DNA of 64,000 nucleotides, from assembly GCA_009760855.2 (NCBI GenBank), contig WPIO01000020.1, positions 5,899,501 through 5,963,500 on the forward strand, read 5' to 3'. Positions 20,801 through 32,822 of this stretch are shown here, piece after piece (within the stretch, counting starts at the first letter, position 1; the number at the start of each line of letters is the position of its first letter). This DNA comes from Cristatella mucedo. Taxonomy: Eukaryota; Bryozoa; Phylactolaemata; Cristatellidae. The notes under the pieces were generated by a model. That model made no database searches, was not told where the DNA came from, and saw nothing but the letters and a program-made list of their open reading frames with translations. The translations under genes were made by a program, and so were the position numbers.

Positions 20801-22796
20801 ACAGGAGCTGGTTACATGTGGATAGCACTTGCCATAGTGTAAACCCCCCACCGTTCGAAGCCCGCACCACAACTATTACATGTGACATATCGGGTTCTTA
20901 TTATTCTTAAATCATGAACCAATAATAATCCGTGTACAACTTTTATATTTTTGCTTATATAGTAGATCAATATTTTATTATAAAAAAATAAAAGAAACCT
21001 CACGCAACTAGCCATGGTAAGTGACGACGCTCAGCCTCTCCACAATATCAGACTTACCCACCAAGTACACCGCATCATAAATTACTATCGAGTGTTTCCG
21101 GATGCCTTCTTCGCAGCTTCCGTTGTAACCATCAATCATCCGTTCGTCACCATTGACAGCGCAGCGCAGTACCGATCTCGGCTCCCTGAGCTCTGAACAG
21201 TCGACTTTACCGTCGATAGGGTCTCAAGCACTTCACTGGGCCATTGACAGGTGCGCGTCATTTGTTTCACAACTATCTTAATGACCACCTAAAACAATAT
21301 CGAAACGTAGGTAGTAGAAAAGCTGCATTAGAGTCTCACCTGTAAGCAGATCAGACCTAGTCCAGAAGTTTAAAGTAATAGAAATGGGTCATTTGTATAG
21401 TGCCTAATGATTATATCTCCATTCCGAGGCTTCAAAACTTGCAACAAGAGAATTAGAAACCCAGGCTTAATGAGAATGCAAGTTATCGTGCTATGCCGAT
21501 CATGAAGAAAGCAACCAAGCATTAACCTTTGACCAACAAGAAAAAGCACACGCGAAGACACTCAGGACTACTAGCGAGTTAGAGATATGCATTCTTTGGT
21601 TAGAGAGATGCATAAAATCGTGCGCAAGTAAGCATACAAAACACACAGGAACCAAAAGACAAGATCACTGAGGCTGAGGGAAAGCTGACAGGAACATATT
21701 ATTTCAATAGCTGAGACTAATAGGCTGCAAAGTCATTGAAGTTAGTGACAGAAGCCACAAATGGGCTCCATACATTCATGCATACGAACAGAAGTATCGA
21801 TCACGAAAAGATTTTGATTTATGGCGAGAAACGGCAAGACGTGTTGAGGCCGAGCAGCTAATGGTGCGTCAGAACACTGAAGGAGCAAGGAGGAGATTGG
21901 ATGGATGTCTCATTCCTGCATGCGACCTGCAACTATTTCAGCGCTCTCACTTAAATCCACAAACTCTGGCTTCACAGTCCGTCAATCGTATTTCCTGAAT
22001 TCGCCGCATGGAGCTTTAACAGTAGCTCTGTGCAACCCTGGTCAGCTTGTCGACCCTGACATCAACTAGATTACCGTAGCGGGACCATCCCAGCTGTCGC
22101 CATTGGCACGCTTAAACTTTTTGATCATCTCGGCATTAGTCGCGCTAGACTGAAGGTTATCGGTAGATTTTGGTTACACCAAGGCAACCGCTATCCATGC
22201 GCCTAGACCAGTTACATTCTCAATATGCGTAAACCACAATTCAACCCGATGCTCAAGACGCTGCAAGTAAAGTGGCAGAGCTATAGGGGCTATTAGTCGG
22301 TTTCTCAACCCTAAGAGTTCATGGTAGCAGTGATCGGAAACTCGCCTAAGCTCAATTAATTTCAGCCCGCTAATTCTCCAAAATTTAACGGAGGATTTTC
22401 CTAAGTTCCAAACGTACTTTAGACAATTAAAGCAGCCAATTAAGCTCTCAGGCAGTCAATTCCTCAAACAGTGTATGCTTTGTAACTTTCCAGATTAAAA
22501 AGCATACTTCTGGTATGGTGGTCACCGATGAATTCGCAAACAACGACACCAGCACGAGGTCACTTCAGAGGGTTTCTCTATAATTATCAAAAACTTCTAA
22601 TTTCTATGTAAGGAATGGGCTATAGCAGCCTACGCACTTCAATCCGTAGACCAATAACATGGTGCTCGTAGCGGTGCTAGACCTTGCAAGCGCTTAACAA
22701 ATACTTATGAGGCTGCTCCCCGAAGCACCACTAATGAGTCACAGATGCCGCTGCCTCAGTGAAAGCACGTACGCCGTCAGCAGCAGTTCACTGTAG
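20801..22796. other. Old DNA without recognised genes
   Basis: A minus-strand block around 21950-22270 has short open pieces such as ELWFTHIENVTGLGAWIAVA, suggesting a decayed mobile-element protein. It is too broken to assign. Confidence 0.3.
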
Positions 22797-22865
22797 CCAT
22801 AAATAGTGCCCATACCTTTTTATAACAAGTCAATGTCCTTAGCTTAGAACCTTAAATAGCCGCAG
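22797..22865 (+). repeat. Unclassified dispersed repeat, copy 3
   Basis: ATAAATAGTGCCCATACCTT, TATAACAAGTC and TTAAATAGCCGCAG, similar to copies 1 and 2. The preceding ACTAATGAGTCACAGATGC also resembles the flank of copy 1. Confidence 0.5.
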
Positions 22866-23384
22866 AAGTCAATATTTGCACAGAAACACAATTAACATAC
22901 GACTGACTAGTTCTTATATCAAAGCACGATACGCTAACTCAAAGCTTTGCGTATGATGGACTAATTATTCTACAAGATATATCCGCTTCCAATATACAGA
23001 AATTAGGACCAGCTGAGAATCTCTCAGGGCTGTCACAATCTGGCTGGTATCTTAAATCAACTTTTCAGCCAATAAGAATGGCGATGCTTTATTTCTCAAG
23101 CTGACTTCCTGGAAGAAAGTCACCGACGAGTGCACAGCACAGTATAAATTAAAGAGACGATTTTTAAAAGAGCTATGGGTGCATCGGCTACTTAATCAAG
23201 CTGAAATCCACCGCTCGTGGTAATATCTTACTCCTAAGCACCATCTTGATGGTCAGTGTATTTTTCTGTCCGTCGAGTCATGAGATGCTCATAGTTAGTT
23301 GTACTAACGGTGTATCACAAGTTTGCATCGGGCATTTACACTAGTACGTCATTCTTTGACAGACCGTTTGCTTCCGAGCGGTAA

Positions 23385-23450
23385 CCGGACAAAAGCGTGC
23401 TGGACGAAAGTGCCGCCGAAAACACGCCGACAAAAGCTCGCAAAAAATAA
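23385..23450 (+). repeat. Subterminal GACAAAAGC-type subrepeats (left end)
   Basis: A run of related ~14-16-base units: CCGGACAAAAGCGTG, CTGGACGAAAGTGCCG, CCGAAAACACG and CCGACAAAAGCTCG. The same units occur inverted at 26.65-26.75 kb. Confidence 0.65.
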
Positions 23451-23639
23451 TTTTAAAGAATCCTGGTTTAAAATGACACTCATAACTACAGAAGTTTATA
23501 AGAAAAATACGTACGTAGTATAACTTGGATCACATTATAGCTTATGCCTTCTCTTTCGAAAAGGTATAGTTATATGTAAAGAGTAACTATAGTCGAATAA
23601 TGTTAGTATATTTTTTAATTGGATGCTAAGTTTGCTTGC

Positions 23640-25400
23640 GGTTACTTAAAGATAATCTCAAACTAGGACTATTCCGAGATAAGCTGTTGATGTTTCGAGC
23701 ACAAACATTCGGGTCCCACCGACACAGTTGCCTTTCCACAATAAACGCTAGAGCATTGTGGTTTTGATTCCAAAATATAAACATTATGGGTTTACCCACC
23801 ATATTGCATGGAGTTGCGCTTTCGCGTTCTTGTGCTATGGCCACAAATGGCCCTGATCAGACGGCCTATTCACACATTCGAACGGCGGTGCAGTTTCCGT
23901 CTCCACAAAAAACTTCGAACAATTACGATTTTAATTCCAGATTATAACAAGTAGTGGTACGGGTCCACCGTCAAAATTTCGTGTAATTGTAAGTACGCAT
24001 TCTAATGTAATGGCCTCCAATGGCCAAGGCTGCTGAACAATTTCGAAATGTGATAAGACTGTCATTTTCATAATATTTTCCGAATTATAGGAAACAAAGG
24101 AGCATGTTCCGGGTTAACCAACCAAGTTGTACAGCATAACGCATGAGCGTTCTCACGCTATTACCTACAATGACCCGGACCAGCCAGCCTCCGTACATAA
24201 ACTGTGATTGCGGCTGCCATCTCCACAATAGGTGCTGAGCAGCGGCGGCTTGATTTCATGTTATAGCAAACAGTGTTCGATTTGTCCAACCAAATTTCAA
24301 GATTTAGCCAATGTAAGTGTTCATGCAATGGTCTCCAGTTACCTGGCAAGATCTATATTTCGGACTGCGATACAGAGACTATACCAACAATAGGCGTCGT
24401 TGAAGTGCGGTTTTGAATGCTTTTTATGGAAAAGTCTTCCGGATTTACCCACCAAATAGTATGCGATTGCGTTAATGCGTTATATTGCTGTTGGCTCTGA
24501 TGACCAGGGCCATTGGGGGCCATGGCGCTAGAAAGAAATCACCCTCACAATATCATGAAATTAGATGGGTAAACCTGAAAAACTTGTATCAATAGTGCGA
24601 CATCAAAACAACAGTTTCCGAACATCTGTTGATGCAAATGGCAGCTGTATCGTCTTTGGAATATTAGGGAGGTTCACTGTTCCGGCCGTTAGAGTCCACA
24701 GCACAAGAAAGCACATGCGCTACACCGTAAAATTATGTATTAAAGCTGGAAAATGGTTTTCTTCAAATTGATATCAAAACTGCAGCTGCGAAACGCGTAT
24801 TGCGATAATGGCTGCATTATCGCCGTTTGAATATGTAGGTAGGCTGGCTGGCCCGGGTCATTGGAGGCCATAGCATGGGATCGCGAAAGCACTATCGCAT
24901 GAAATTTTGTGGGTCAAACTAGATCACTGCTTGCCATAATAAGCTATCAAAACCGCGTTGCGAAAAACACTTTTTTGTTGAAACAGCAGCTGTATCACAG
25001 ATTGACTACTTGGAGCTCAAATATACGCCGGGTGATTGGAGGCCATAGCTTGATAACGCGGAAGAGAAATCAAATGAAAATTAATGGGTAAACGTTGCTA
25101 ACGTTTCATTATGAAGTTGGATTAAAGCCGTAGTTTCACGAGATTGTTTGCAGTAATGGCAGCTGTGTTGCCGTTTAAATGCTTAAATAGGCTTAATTAC
25201 GCGGGCCATTTGAGGCCGTAGCACGAGAACAAGAAAGCGCAATTGCATGTAATGTGACTGCTAAGCAACCCGCAAGACCACTCTGTATAATTTAGAATCA
25301 CGGCCGCAGTGCTCTGAAATTTAAGTTGGAAATGGCAGCTGTATCGCAGTTATTCATGGGACCCCAAACATTCCACAGTTGCAAATTAAACCTTGGGTTA
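23640..25400. repeat. Head-to-head tandem arrays of ~170-bp repeats (large imperfect palindrome)
   Basis: Forward units carry TTTACCCACCA-like anchors near 23791, 23961, 24114, 24281 and 24443. Reverse units carry the complement (TGGGTAAAC-like) near 24566, 24909, 25085 and, degenerate, 24735 and 25260. Other conserved blocks are GGCCTCCAATGGCC, ATACAGCTGCCATTTCCACA and GCGGTTTTGAT. Orientation flips near 24510-24530. No open frame spans it. Together with the inverted subrepeat clusters outside, this looks like a foldback-type DNA element. Confidence 0.75.
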
Positions 25401-25796
25401 GCTCATTGATCTCTTAACGGTCTGCCAAAGTATGGTATATATCTTCCTAGTCGTTAATTAAGGGTGCCATTAGATGAGAGCAGTCTTCAGCCAATTCGTC
25501 AAAAGGAGCAGGGACATCCGCGTCCGGAACGAAGCTTAGAACTAACATTGTTTTGACATGCATTCGCAGATTTTCGTCATCATGGTATTGTGTTGCAAGA
25601 TTGAAATCTTGAACTTTTCACTTAAAATTATATTAGATTCAAACAAACATCCAACTAGCTGCTCTCCAGGAAAGACGGTTTAACAGGTATTCCGACCGGC
25701 TTTCAAAAAATCTGACATGGTATTTTTTGTCATGGTTTGCAACGTTAATGCTTGACGAAACTGGACATACAATTAATACTTCCTTACCTATCTTTA

Positions 25797-26568
25797 AATA
25801 ATAATAATGCGCTTGATAAAGCACCCTCAGAGAATTCAATTTCTTTCTAGACGCTTCACATTTGCAGCAAAGAGAAGCGCGATTGAATGGTGAGTTATAT
25901 CATGCTTGATAAACATGAATAACATGGTTAGGGGTCACATGCACAGGGTCCGCATGCAAATGTGGTTAGTGGCAGCATGCACAGTGTCAGCACGCATAAG
26001 CACGTCAAGGACAAAGCACAGGGACCCATTAAATGCTGTCCTAAATATGTGTGTTTTTAAGTTCTTTTTAAATGTGGTCAAGTCAGGGAATGTTCTGACG
26101 CAAGTCGGGAGGGAGTTTCAGGCTTTGGGAGCATATGAACTAAATGCACGGTCTCCAAAGGATTTGAGGTTTGTACGAGGTATTGGTAAACTGTTGGATT
26201 CCGAAAAGAGGGTGGTACGATGCCTGGCCTGGTGCGGTAGTAAATCTGAGAGATAGGCTGGAGCCAAAGAATGAAGTGACCTAAAAGTGAGCGAGAAAAC
26301 CTTGAAGTCAATCCGTTGCTTGACTGGTAGCCAGTGCAGGTCGGCGAGAAGTGGAGTAATGTGGCAACTGCGACGCTCACGACAGACAAGCCTAGCTGCC
26401 GAGTTTTGCACCATCTGTAATCGCCTGATTGGACATGCCGGTATGCCGGCAAGTAGTGAGTTACAGAAGTCAAGACGGAATGTCACAATTGCATGCACCA
26501 ACTTAGACGTGGTATCCTTATCCAAACAAGGCCGAATTCTAGCAATGTTGTGTAGCTAAAAGTAGGCT
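25797..26568 (-). mobile_element. LINE-A copy, 5'-truncated
   Basis: Sense is minus. From the 5' end there is LDKDTTSKLVHAIVT-type sequence, then CRERRSCHITPLLADLHWLP, KQRIDFKVFSLTF and SLHSLAPAYLSDLLPHQARH. The 3' UTR, full stem-loop (25820-25860) and a short ATA tail follow. The C-terminal part is largely open. It sits between the palindromic array and its right-hand subrepeat cluster. Confidence 0.9.
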
Positions 26569-26649
26569 TTTGATTTGAAATACGCAAAAGCTGGTTAAAT
26601 CAATTAAATGATATATTTAAAGTTCCTATCGTAATTACATGGTTTTTTC

Positions 26650-26750
26650 GCGACCGCATTTGTCGCGGTTGCTAGCATTGTGCACTTCTGTCGGAGTGCT
26701 TTTGTCCTGCGTGCTTTTGTCGGGGTACAGCTGCGAGCTGATACCAGCCT
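26650..26750 (-). repeat. Subterminal GACAAAAGC-type subrepeats (right end)
   Basis: On the minus strand: CCCCGACAAAAGCACG, CAGGACAAAAGCACT, CCGACAGAAGTGC and CGACAAATGCGG. These are inverted relative to the cluster at 23385-23450, as expected of terminal inverted repeats made of subrepeats. Confidence 0.65.
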
Positions 26751-27442
26751 CCGTCAGGGGAGTGCATACCATTCCTTCGCAGCGACCATTAGCAAACGCT
26801 GAGTTTGTCAGTTGCCAATGTGTGTGTGCGTTGGCATAATCTCTTATCATTGTAATCTTCTAGGTCGTGGTTTTAACTCCCACAGATGGCCATTCGAGCT
26901 ATCATCTTCTGCTACGATACTCCTTAGGTTACCAGGTAAATCAGGCTGGTGGTTTTTTTCTATTTTCTTTGCCTAGCTGCATCGAGACCTGAAATGAAAG
27001 ATTAGTTGGAAAGCATTAGATTACGGTCATGTTACGACGGCACCGCGATAGAGACTGGTGCAGTACGGTGCAGCACTGTAGAGCCATTCGTCAGGAAAAC
27101 TTAGAAGAAGCGACCAGATGTAAATTTTTCATGGATGGATCCGGTACGAACTAGCCAACAGGCTCAGGACTACTACCAGAACGGAGATTTAATTGTTGCA
27201 ACGCGTGGTCTCTTGCTCGTGCGTAGCGAAACGGCTACTAAACGACTGGACGTCTCAGTCGCTACTGCGACTGACCCTACAAAACCAGCAGTGAATTACA
27301 CCTGCTCATCAATTTAAACAGCTAATTCCAACGCTAATTACTTGGCAATTTCATAGCCAGTGGGCTCGAGAAAGACTCTGGATCCCTCTCAAGAGCGCAT
27401 AGCGCCAGAAATGCCTCGTAATATTTCTTTTACCTCTAAAAA
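26751..27442. other. No recognised features
   Basis: Short open frames only. A 60-codon frame at 27135-27317 (+) has no family motif. Confidence 0.4.
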
Positions 27443-27510
27443 TAATAATCCACTTGATAGAGCGTCTTCAGAGAATTCAATCTCTTTCTAGGTGCTTTGC
27501 ATTTTCTGCA
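27443..27510 (-). repeat. LINE-A 3' tail (solo)
   Basis: (AATA)n, then CACTTGATAGAGCGTCTTCA and GAATTCAATCTCTTTCTAGG. This is the LINE-A terminal stem-loop, with no coding part. Confidence 0.75.
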
Positions 27511-28082
27511 AGGGAGCTCTACGTCAGTTCTAGATCTGAAGCGTAACGCCGCGCCGCACGCAAGGGCTCCTCAACTCTCTCCCTAAAGAACATGGCGAGC
27601 CAAATTTTTCGCGAGCCCAAAGCTCAGCACCGAGTGTACACTGCACGAAAGCTTTTTTCATCCGCACATAAATACGAGACGATCGTCTCACTTGGAGAGT
27701 TGAAGCCATGCCGCAGAATGTGATTTTCCAAACAGGTTTACTTGGCATCATCTAAAAGAACACAAACTGAGCTTCGCATCTGCTAGAGCGGTGGCTCGAA
27801 ATGGCGCACCGAATTCACGCCGTCCGAAATGTCTCTGCAGCCTTCCTCTGGCATAGATCCCTCGGGAGAGAAAAAATCCTACTCCCAAGCAAATGGTTTT
27901 TTACGGCGTTTACGAGGGGTTCTAAAGTTACGCTAAGACGTCTCTCGGCCCTGCAGACATTTTGATACTCAGCTAAATCGCAGCACGCGCTCCCGTTGTG
28001 AGAAACTTAAGCTTCACCGAAGCTAGCCGCCCGGCAGCCCTCCGCGATATAACTGTAAAAAGAATTAACTTTTTTATTCTCT

Positions 28083-28165
28083 ATAAATATGTAGAGCGCC
28101 TACAAAGACATTAAGCTCTCTAAGGGCGCAACAGAAATTTACTATTATTTATCATTATTATTATT
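28083..28165 (+). repeat. LINE-A 3' tail (solo)
   Basis: AGAGCGCCTACAAAGACATT, AAGCTCTCTAAGGGCGC and an (ATT)n tail. Confidence 0.75.
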
Positions 28166-28299
28166 AAAAGAACGATCTTATTCTTCGACTTGTCTTCGAC
28201 TTTCGATACACAAGGATAGTTCCCTCTCGGGAAATTGATTCAACGTGAGCAACGAAGGCAGTCATCTCAATCTTTCCAGTTCCGTCGATAAAAAAGTGA

Positions 28300-29530
28300 T
28301 AGCGACCCTACCCTTCTCCGGGGAAACAACTTTAGTCGACGCACGCCACCCTATAAGACGCGGGGGCGGGCCCTCTCTAAGCGTGGTAGCCCGTCTCCTG
28401 ACGCTCGTTAGCCACTACTCTCGAGCGACTGGACTTTCAGGCAGAGGGGGTGAAGGTGTGCAGCTGCCGGGCTCCCTAAAATGCGCCCTGTTCTTCCGGC
28501 TCGAGCCGGCGGCTGGCAGCGAACGGCACTCGATCCCACTGCCGACGGGCTTTCTGGCTCCACACTGCCTTCGTAGAAAGCCGCTCTCTTTGCCTTCACC
28601 AATGGCATTTAGCTTTTTCGTGGCACTTGAAACTGCTTATGACATAGAATTTTCTTTGTAAGACCTGCCTGCCGCAGCGGAACCCTACCGAATATCGAGG
28701 TGGCCCCTGGGGGCGGACTTCAAGATGGCTACCTATACGCTCGCCCCGCCCCACAGCAAGCTGTTCAATGGACGTCGCACGCCTACAGATAAGAGATGCC
28801 ATTGTGCGCCATTCACGCACGCAGCAGCACAATGCCACATTTCGCGCCTCCGCCTAGTCCGATCGTCTGCGGGACTTCCGACGGGCCGAGTAGACCGTGA
28901 CAGAGGTGGCTCGCGGTCTGACTGACCAACGCTGCGCACCGCGCGACGATTAGAGCCGATCGCTCGCTCGCCCTACCGGCGCGGCGCGTCGAGCTTTAGC
29001 TCGGCTGCTGCCGCTGCAGCAGCGGGAACAGCGGCAGCACTGGCGTCAGCTCTGCACTGCGGCCCGCTCGGATGCGGCGAACCACTCGCGCTCGTCCGGC
29101 TTTCCGGCGTGAAGTAAGTTGAGCTGCCCTGAAAGCGCTTAGCGAGCAGACGAGCGGCACGCCTCTCGCCGCCTCCTCCGCCGCCTGCGCGCGCTGGCGA
29201 GCCACGGGAGGCGACGGTGAGCACGGATGATGATGAGAGCGGCGGATCGATCGGGCGCACCGGTCGGAGGCGGCAACTGCCGGAAGAGGGCTAGCCGCTG
29301 GACCAGCGCGGCACCCGGGCATGGGGTCTGAATTGGATGCAGGCGATCCGGCTAGAGCGGACTGATCGACGGGTCGCGCGGCGAGTGGCGATCTGTCCCT
29401 TGTACGCATCGGCGAGATCGGCGGACTCAGGCGGGGTGGATTGGAGCTGAGCGCAAACGCTCCGCGCACCGGTCGAGTCGATGCAACTCGCAACCCGGGT
29501 TGAGCGAGCGGCAGCAACTACAAGTGTTCG
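28300..29530. promoter_or_regulatory. GC-rich, CpG-rich island without an assigned gene
   Basis: Base composition shifts sharply to GC with many CpGs, unlike the AT-rich flanks. Overlapping open frames on the minus strand (28973-29260 and 28996-29517) are Ala/Pro/Arg/Ser-rich, as GC-rich DNA produces by chance. One frame has an Ala run followed by ELKLDAPRR and could be a real low-complexity exon. It may be a promoter or first-exon region, by inference only. Confidence 0.35.
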
Positions 29531-29935
29531 CCGCGCTCTCTGCCCTCAAAGATCTGACCCCGGTTTTAAAAAGAAAAATGAGGCTTCAAACAGCTTGCTA
29601 GCCCGCGTGCGTAGGTGTAATAACGCGAACCGCTTTAAGAGGCGCATCCAGCAGGATTGCAGCAGGCGTGGCCATGCTGATGCAGGGAGCCGAAGGGGCC
29701 TAACCGACGCTCCGACGCACTGGCAGAGAGCGGAGGCGCAAGCTAGACGACAAGGAAACTCTTTGCGTCAAGGCGTCATTCGCTTTACGCCGACTGCGCA
29801 CGAAGACGTACTGCTTGAAGACGGCCAGACAGCAAAAGTCGCCCTCCCATAGCTCTGGTTGAAGGGGCGGGCTGTGGATGCTCAGCCAAATAATGGCCAT
29901 TCATCACCCATCCCCCCTCAGCGACGTAGGAAACC

Positions 29936-30110
29936 CGATAAAAAAAAAATATTAGTTGATTTAACAGCCTCGCTTGTTTGGCGGCAAAAGGATCCTAATG
30001 GCCATCACCACCACTTACAGTTGGCAATAAAGGATCGCCCTCTAGCGGATTCGAATCCACGACCACGGTCGTGAAGAGCCAGCACACTTTCCAGGCGGCT
30101 ACCATGTTTA
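29936..30110 (-). mobile_element. SINE-2 copy
   Basis: Minus-strand B-box region GTGGATTCGAATCC, body GGGCGATCCTTTATTGCC and TAAGTGGTGGTGATGGCC, tail GAGGCTGTTAAATCAAC followed by T-rich sequence. Confidence 0.8.
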
Positions 30111-30239
30111 AAGGATGAGACAACCAAGCTTTGAGAGCGGCTCTATGTTGGAATCAGGCGGTGCTCTGAACCACTTTGGCAGCGGCAGGGCCAGGAGTCG
30201 CCCTCTATTCCTACGCCTCTCGATAATCACCAACGACGA

Positions 30240-30340
30240 TATGTTTCCTACTTCCACTCGACCCAAGTTATGTGTTCGAGTCCGGTATTGAGCGATTTTT
30301 TATGCCCACTGCAAGCAGCGACAATAGCCGTTCCAGTACG
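30240..30340 (+). mobile_element. Degenerate SINE-2 copy
   Basis: GTGTTCGAGTCCGG (B box), GAGCGATTTTTTATGCCC and ACTGCAAGCAGCGACAATAG recall the SINE-2 body. The rest is lost. Confidence 0.5.
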
Positions 30341-30404
30341 TCTTCAGGTGTTACCTTCCAGTTAAGGAACATCAAGAAGATTCAACTTCTAAATATTATT
30401 AAAT

Positions 30405-30725
30405 GAATATTATTAATATATATTATATATATATATATATATATTATATGATATATATATTCAACTTTATAAATGTATATATATATTATTATTAACATAT
30501 TATATATATATTCAACTTGATTTATATATATATATATATATACTTATATATATATATATATATACTTTTTATATATATTCAACTTGTTTCAAGATTCAAC
30601 TTTTAAATATTATTAAATAAATATTATTAATATAGTATATATGTTATATATATATATATTATTATATTATATATATATTGATTTATTATAGATAAATATT
30701 AATAAAATTTTAGTAAGATATAGCA
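30405..30725. repeat. AT-rich simple repeat
   Basis: Interrupted (TA)n and TATTA runs with an internally repeated TATATATATATTCAACTT motif. Confidence 0.9.
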
Positions 30726-30729
30726 TGAT

Positions 30730-31285
30730 TGAATATCGCCCTGAGAGTATTTAGTCTCTTCTAGGCGCTTGACATATGCTGTAAAGGAATCACGATCGAA
30801 TGGTTAGTGGTTGTATGCACAATGTCAACAAGCTAACATGGTTAGTGTGTTATGCCCAGTAGCAACATGTGAATGTGATTAGTGGCAGCAGGCACAGCGT
30901 CAGCACACGAAAGAGCACAAAGGTAAAATCACAGGGACCCACAAGATGCTCTCAGAAACAGGAGCGCTTTAGCTTCTTTTTAAATTTAAGAAGCTAAAAC
31001 GCACCTGTTTTTTGCTTTCCGTATAGACGAGAAAGCCTAAATTGTGCTTCGCGATCGAACCGGCGAGACAGAGAGAGAGAGAGAGAGAGAGTACAAACTG
31101 TGAAAAGAAGCGGACCGAGCACAAAGACCTGAGGTGCCCCATACTTCAGTGGTTCCTCAGATGATCTTTTTTCCGTTCGCATCAATACTCTGGAGACTCG
31201 CACTGATTTAGCAGCCAAATCATCGTAGTGCATTGCAGGTGATGCCCAAGCGAGACGAGAGGCGATCAAGGACTCAATCATCGCT
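30730..31285 (-). mobile_element. LINE-A copy, internally rearranged
   Basis: Sense is minus. The 3' stem-loop and 3' UTR (30730-30985) are joined through an inverted duplication to the RT middle region (about 31010-31285). The latter has LKYGAPQVFVLGPLLFTV, and its PQGSVLGP motif is damaged. A (GA)n run at 31069-31092 interrupts it. Much of ORF2 is deleted. Confidence 0.8.
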
Positions 31286-32369
31286 GTAGGCCGCCGGTGG
31301 CCGGCACACTGCGCCGCTTATCAACCATTGCAAGTTACATAAGGATGCTAAGACTCTGCGGCCGCGTAGTTTCTTGTTTCTGTAGCGGAGACCGCATGAG
31401 GCCAAATGAGCAGTTTCTTTTGAGCCTCTGTCACTCTCCTCCCCGCTCAGACGAAAGCCCGGAAGCCCTCCTCGGTAAGCACCGCGATATTCATAGAGGT
31501 GCTAACGGTCCTGAGAATTTTTCCTTTAAGGACATATTTACAAGTGTTCTCTAATTGCTAGTATTCGTAAATCAGTATTTTAAATAAAGAGAGAAGCGGC
31601 GGCTAGAGAGGCTTATTTGTATCTCCGACTCCGTGCTTCTTTGTGGACGAGACGACCGCATTTTTAAATTTTTGGTTTATGCTGCTGGGGAAGCGCCCGA
31701 TCGGCGAGCGCGTCTACTGTCTCAGTTCCACTGAGGGATGAGGCCAATTTTTCTATCGGACGTCATATTGGAAGAGCTGCTAAATAGATAATTCGTAACA
31801 GACTGGTTTAAACGAATGCGGTGCTTCGCCGCTTTGTCGGTCGTCTGAGGCTCTCCAAGTAAGATACGACATAAGTTATTTGACGCACATTAAAAAATGC
31901 TTCCCGGTGGCGAGCCTTCCCAGTAGATTGCTAAATGCATTTTGTGATTTTTCTGTAATGAAAACTAAGGGATAAACTGAACTATGACCAATAACAGTCC
32001 AAATCAGTTTTCAAAAAGTTGGTGAAAGTGTTTTGAGCGTATCTCAGCGTAAAATCCTAGACTTTGCACCACGTGCTTCAAATCCGTGGCTTAATTACAA
32101 TAGTAGAAAAATAGTAAGATTCTCGTTTAGCGATCTAAAATAACTAAATATTCTGCTACGCTCTTGGCCTTCTCCTTAGAAAAACCCTGGCTATGCCCTC
32201 GGTTAAGTGGATGGCGGCTGCGATTAACACAGACGGGTGAATGTTGTTTTTCCGTGCATGCCGTTCAGTTCCGAGTTCTTGGTATTTTTTTCGACTCTGG
32301 TCGAAAGCGTCCTGATCATTCATTAATTTTCGCGGACCTTACATGTATCTTAGCCCAGCAGCACTTCGC
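31286..32369. other. No recognised genes
   Basis: Short open frames without motifs or splice context. Confidence 0.4.
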
Positions 32370-32515
32370 TCGCTAATTACTATCCAGGTCCCGCGTTCGA
32401 GCCCTGCTGTGGGCGATCCTTTGTTGCCCACTGTAAGCGGTGTTGATAGCCATTGTGTCTCTTCTGCCGCTTTATAAAAAGAGGCTGTTTGATCAGCTCA
32501 CCTTTGCTTTACCTT
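32370..32515 (+). mobile_element. SINE-2 copy
   Basis: CCCGCGTTCGAGCCCTG (B box), GGGCGATCCTTTGTTGCCC, ACTGTAAGCGGTGTTGATAG and tail AAAGAGGCTGTTTGATCAGC. Confidence 0.8.
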
Positions 32516-32694
32516 AACCTCAAAAATACAATAAAATAAAAGTGCTTGCAGAAATGGGGCCATAACCACTGTAGAGCAACATCAGGCAACGGCCTCTTTG
32601 AGTTCCGTCAAATTCTAATAAGTAACGTCGCACGCTTCTGTTCGAACCGAGCTACTGCAGCCGCAATTTCGATGGCTTTTTCAAAAAATATGGA

Positions 32695-32822
32695 GCCACT
32701 CTCAGTCAAATCTGCCATTTGGCTGAGAGTGGCAGAATCTCGCCTCGATGGGGGAATGAATGATACAGCAATCTCTGGCTTGCCGGGCCAGCGCTCTACC
32801 TACTGAGCTGTCGAGACCCGAC
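32695..32822 (-). mobile_element. Possible third SINE family: tRNA-like head plus hairpin
   Basis: The minus-strand head GACAGCTCAGTAGGTAGAGC closely resembles a tRNA D-arm and A box. The B box is degenerate. Downstream, 32695-32733 forms a hairpin with perfect 11-base arms (GCCACTCTCAG and complement). Only this copy is seen in the window. Confidence 0.45.

Noticed and set aside
23640..25400. CRISPR-like array
   Set aside because: Repeats are ~170 bp, degenerate and inverted about a centre, in a eukaryotic genome; there are no short identical repeats with unique spacers.
28996..29517. 173-codon open frame on the minus strand
   Set aside because: Composition-driven (Ala/Pro/Arg/Ser) in a CpG-rich island, overlapped by equally long frames.
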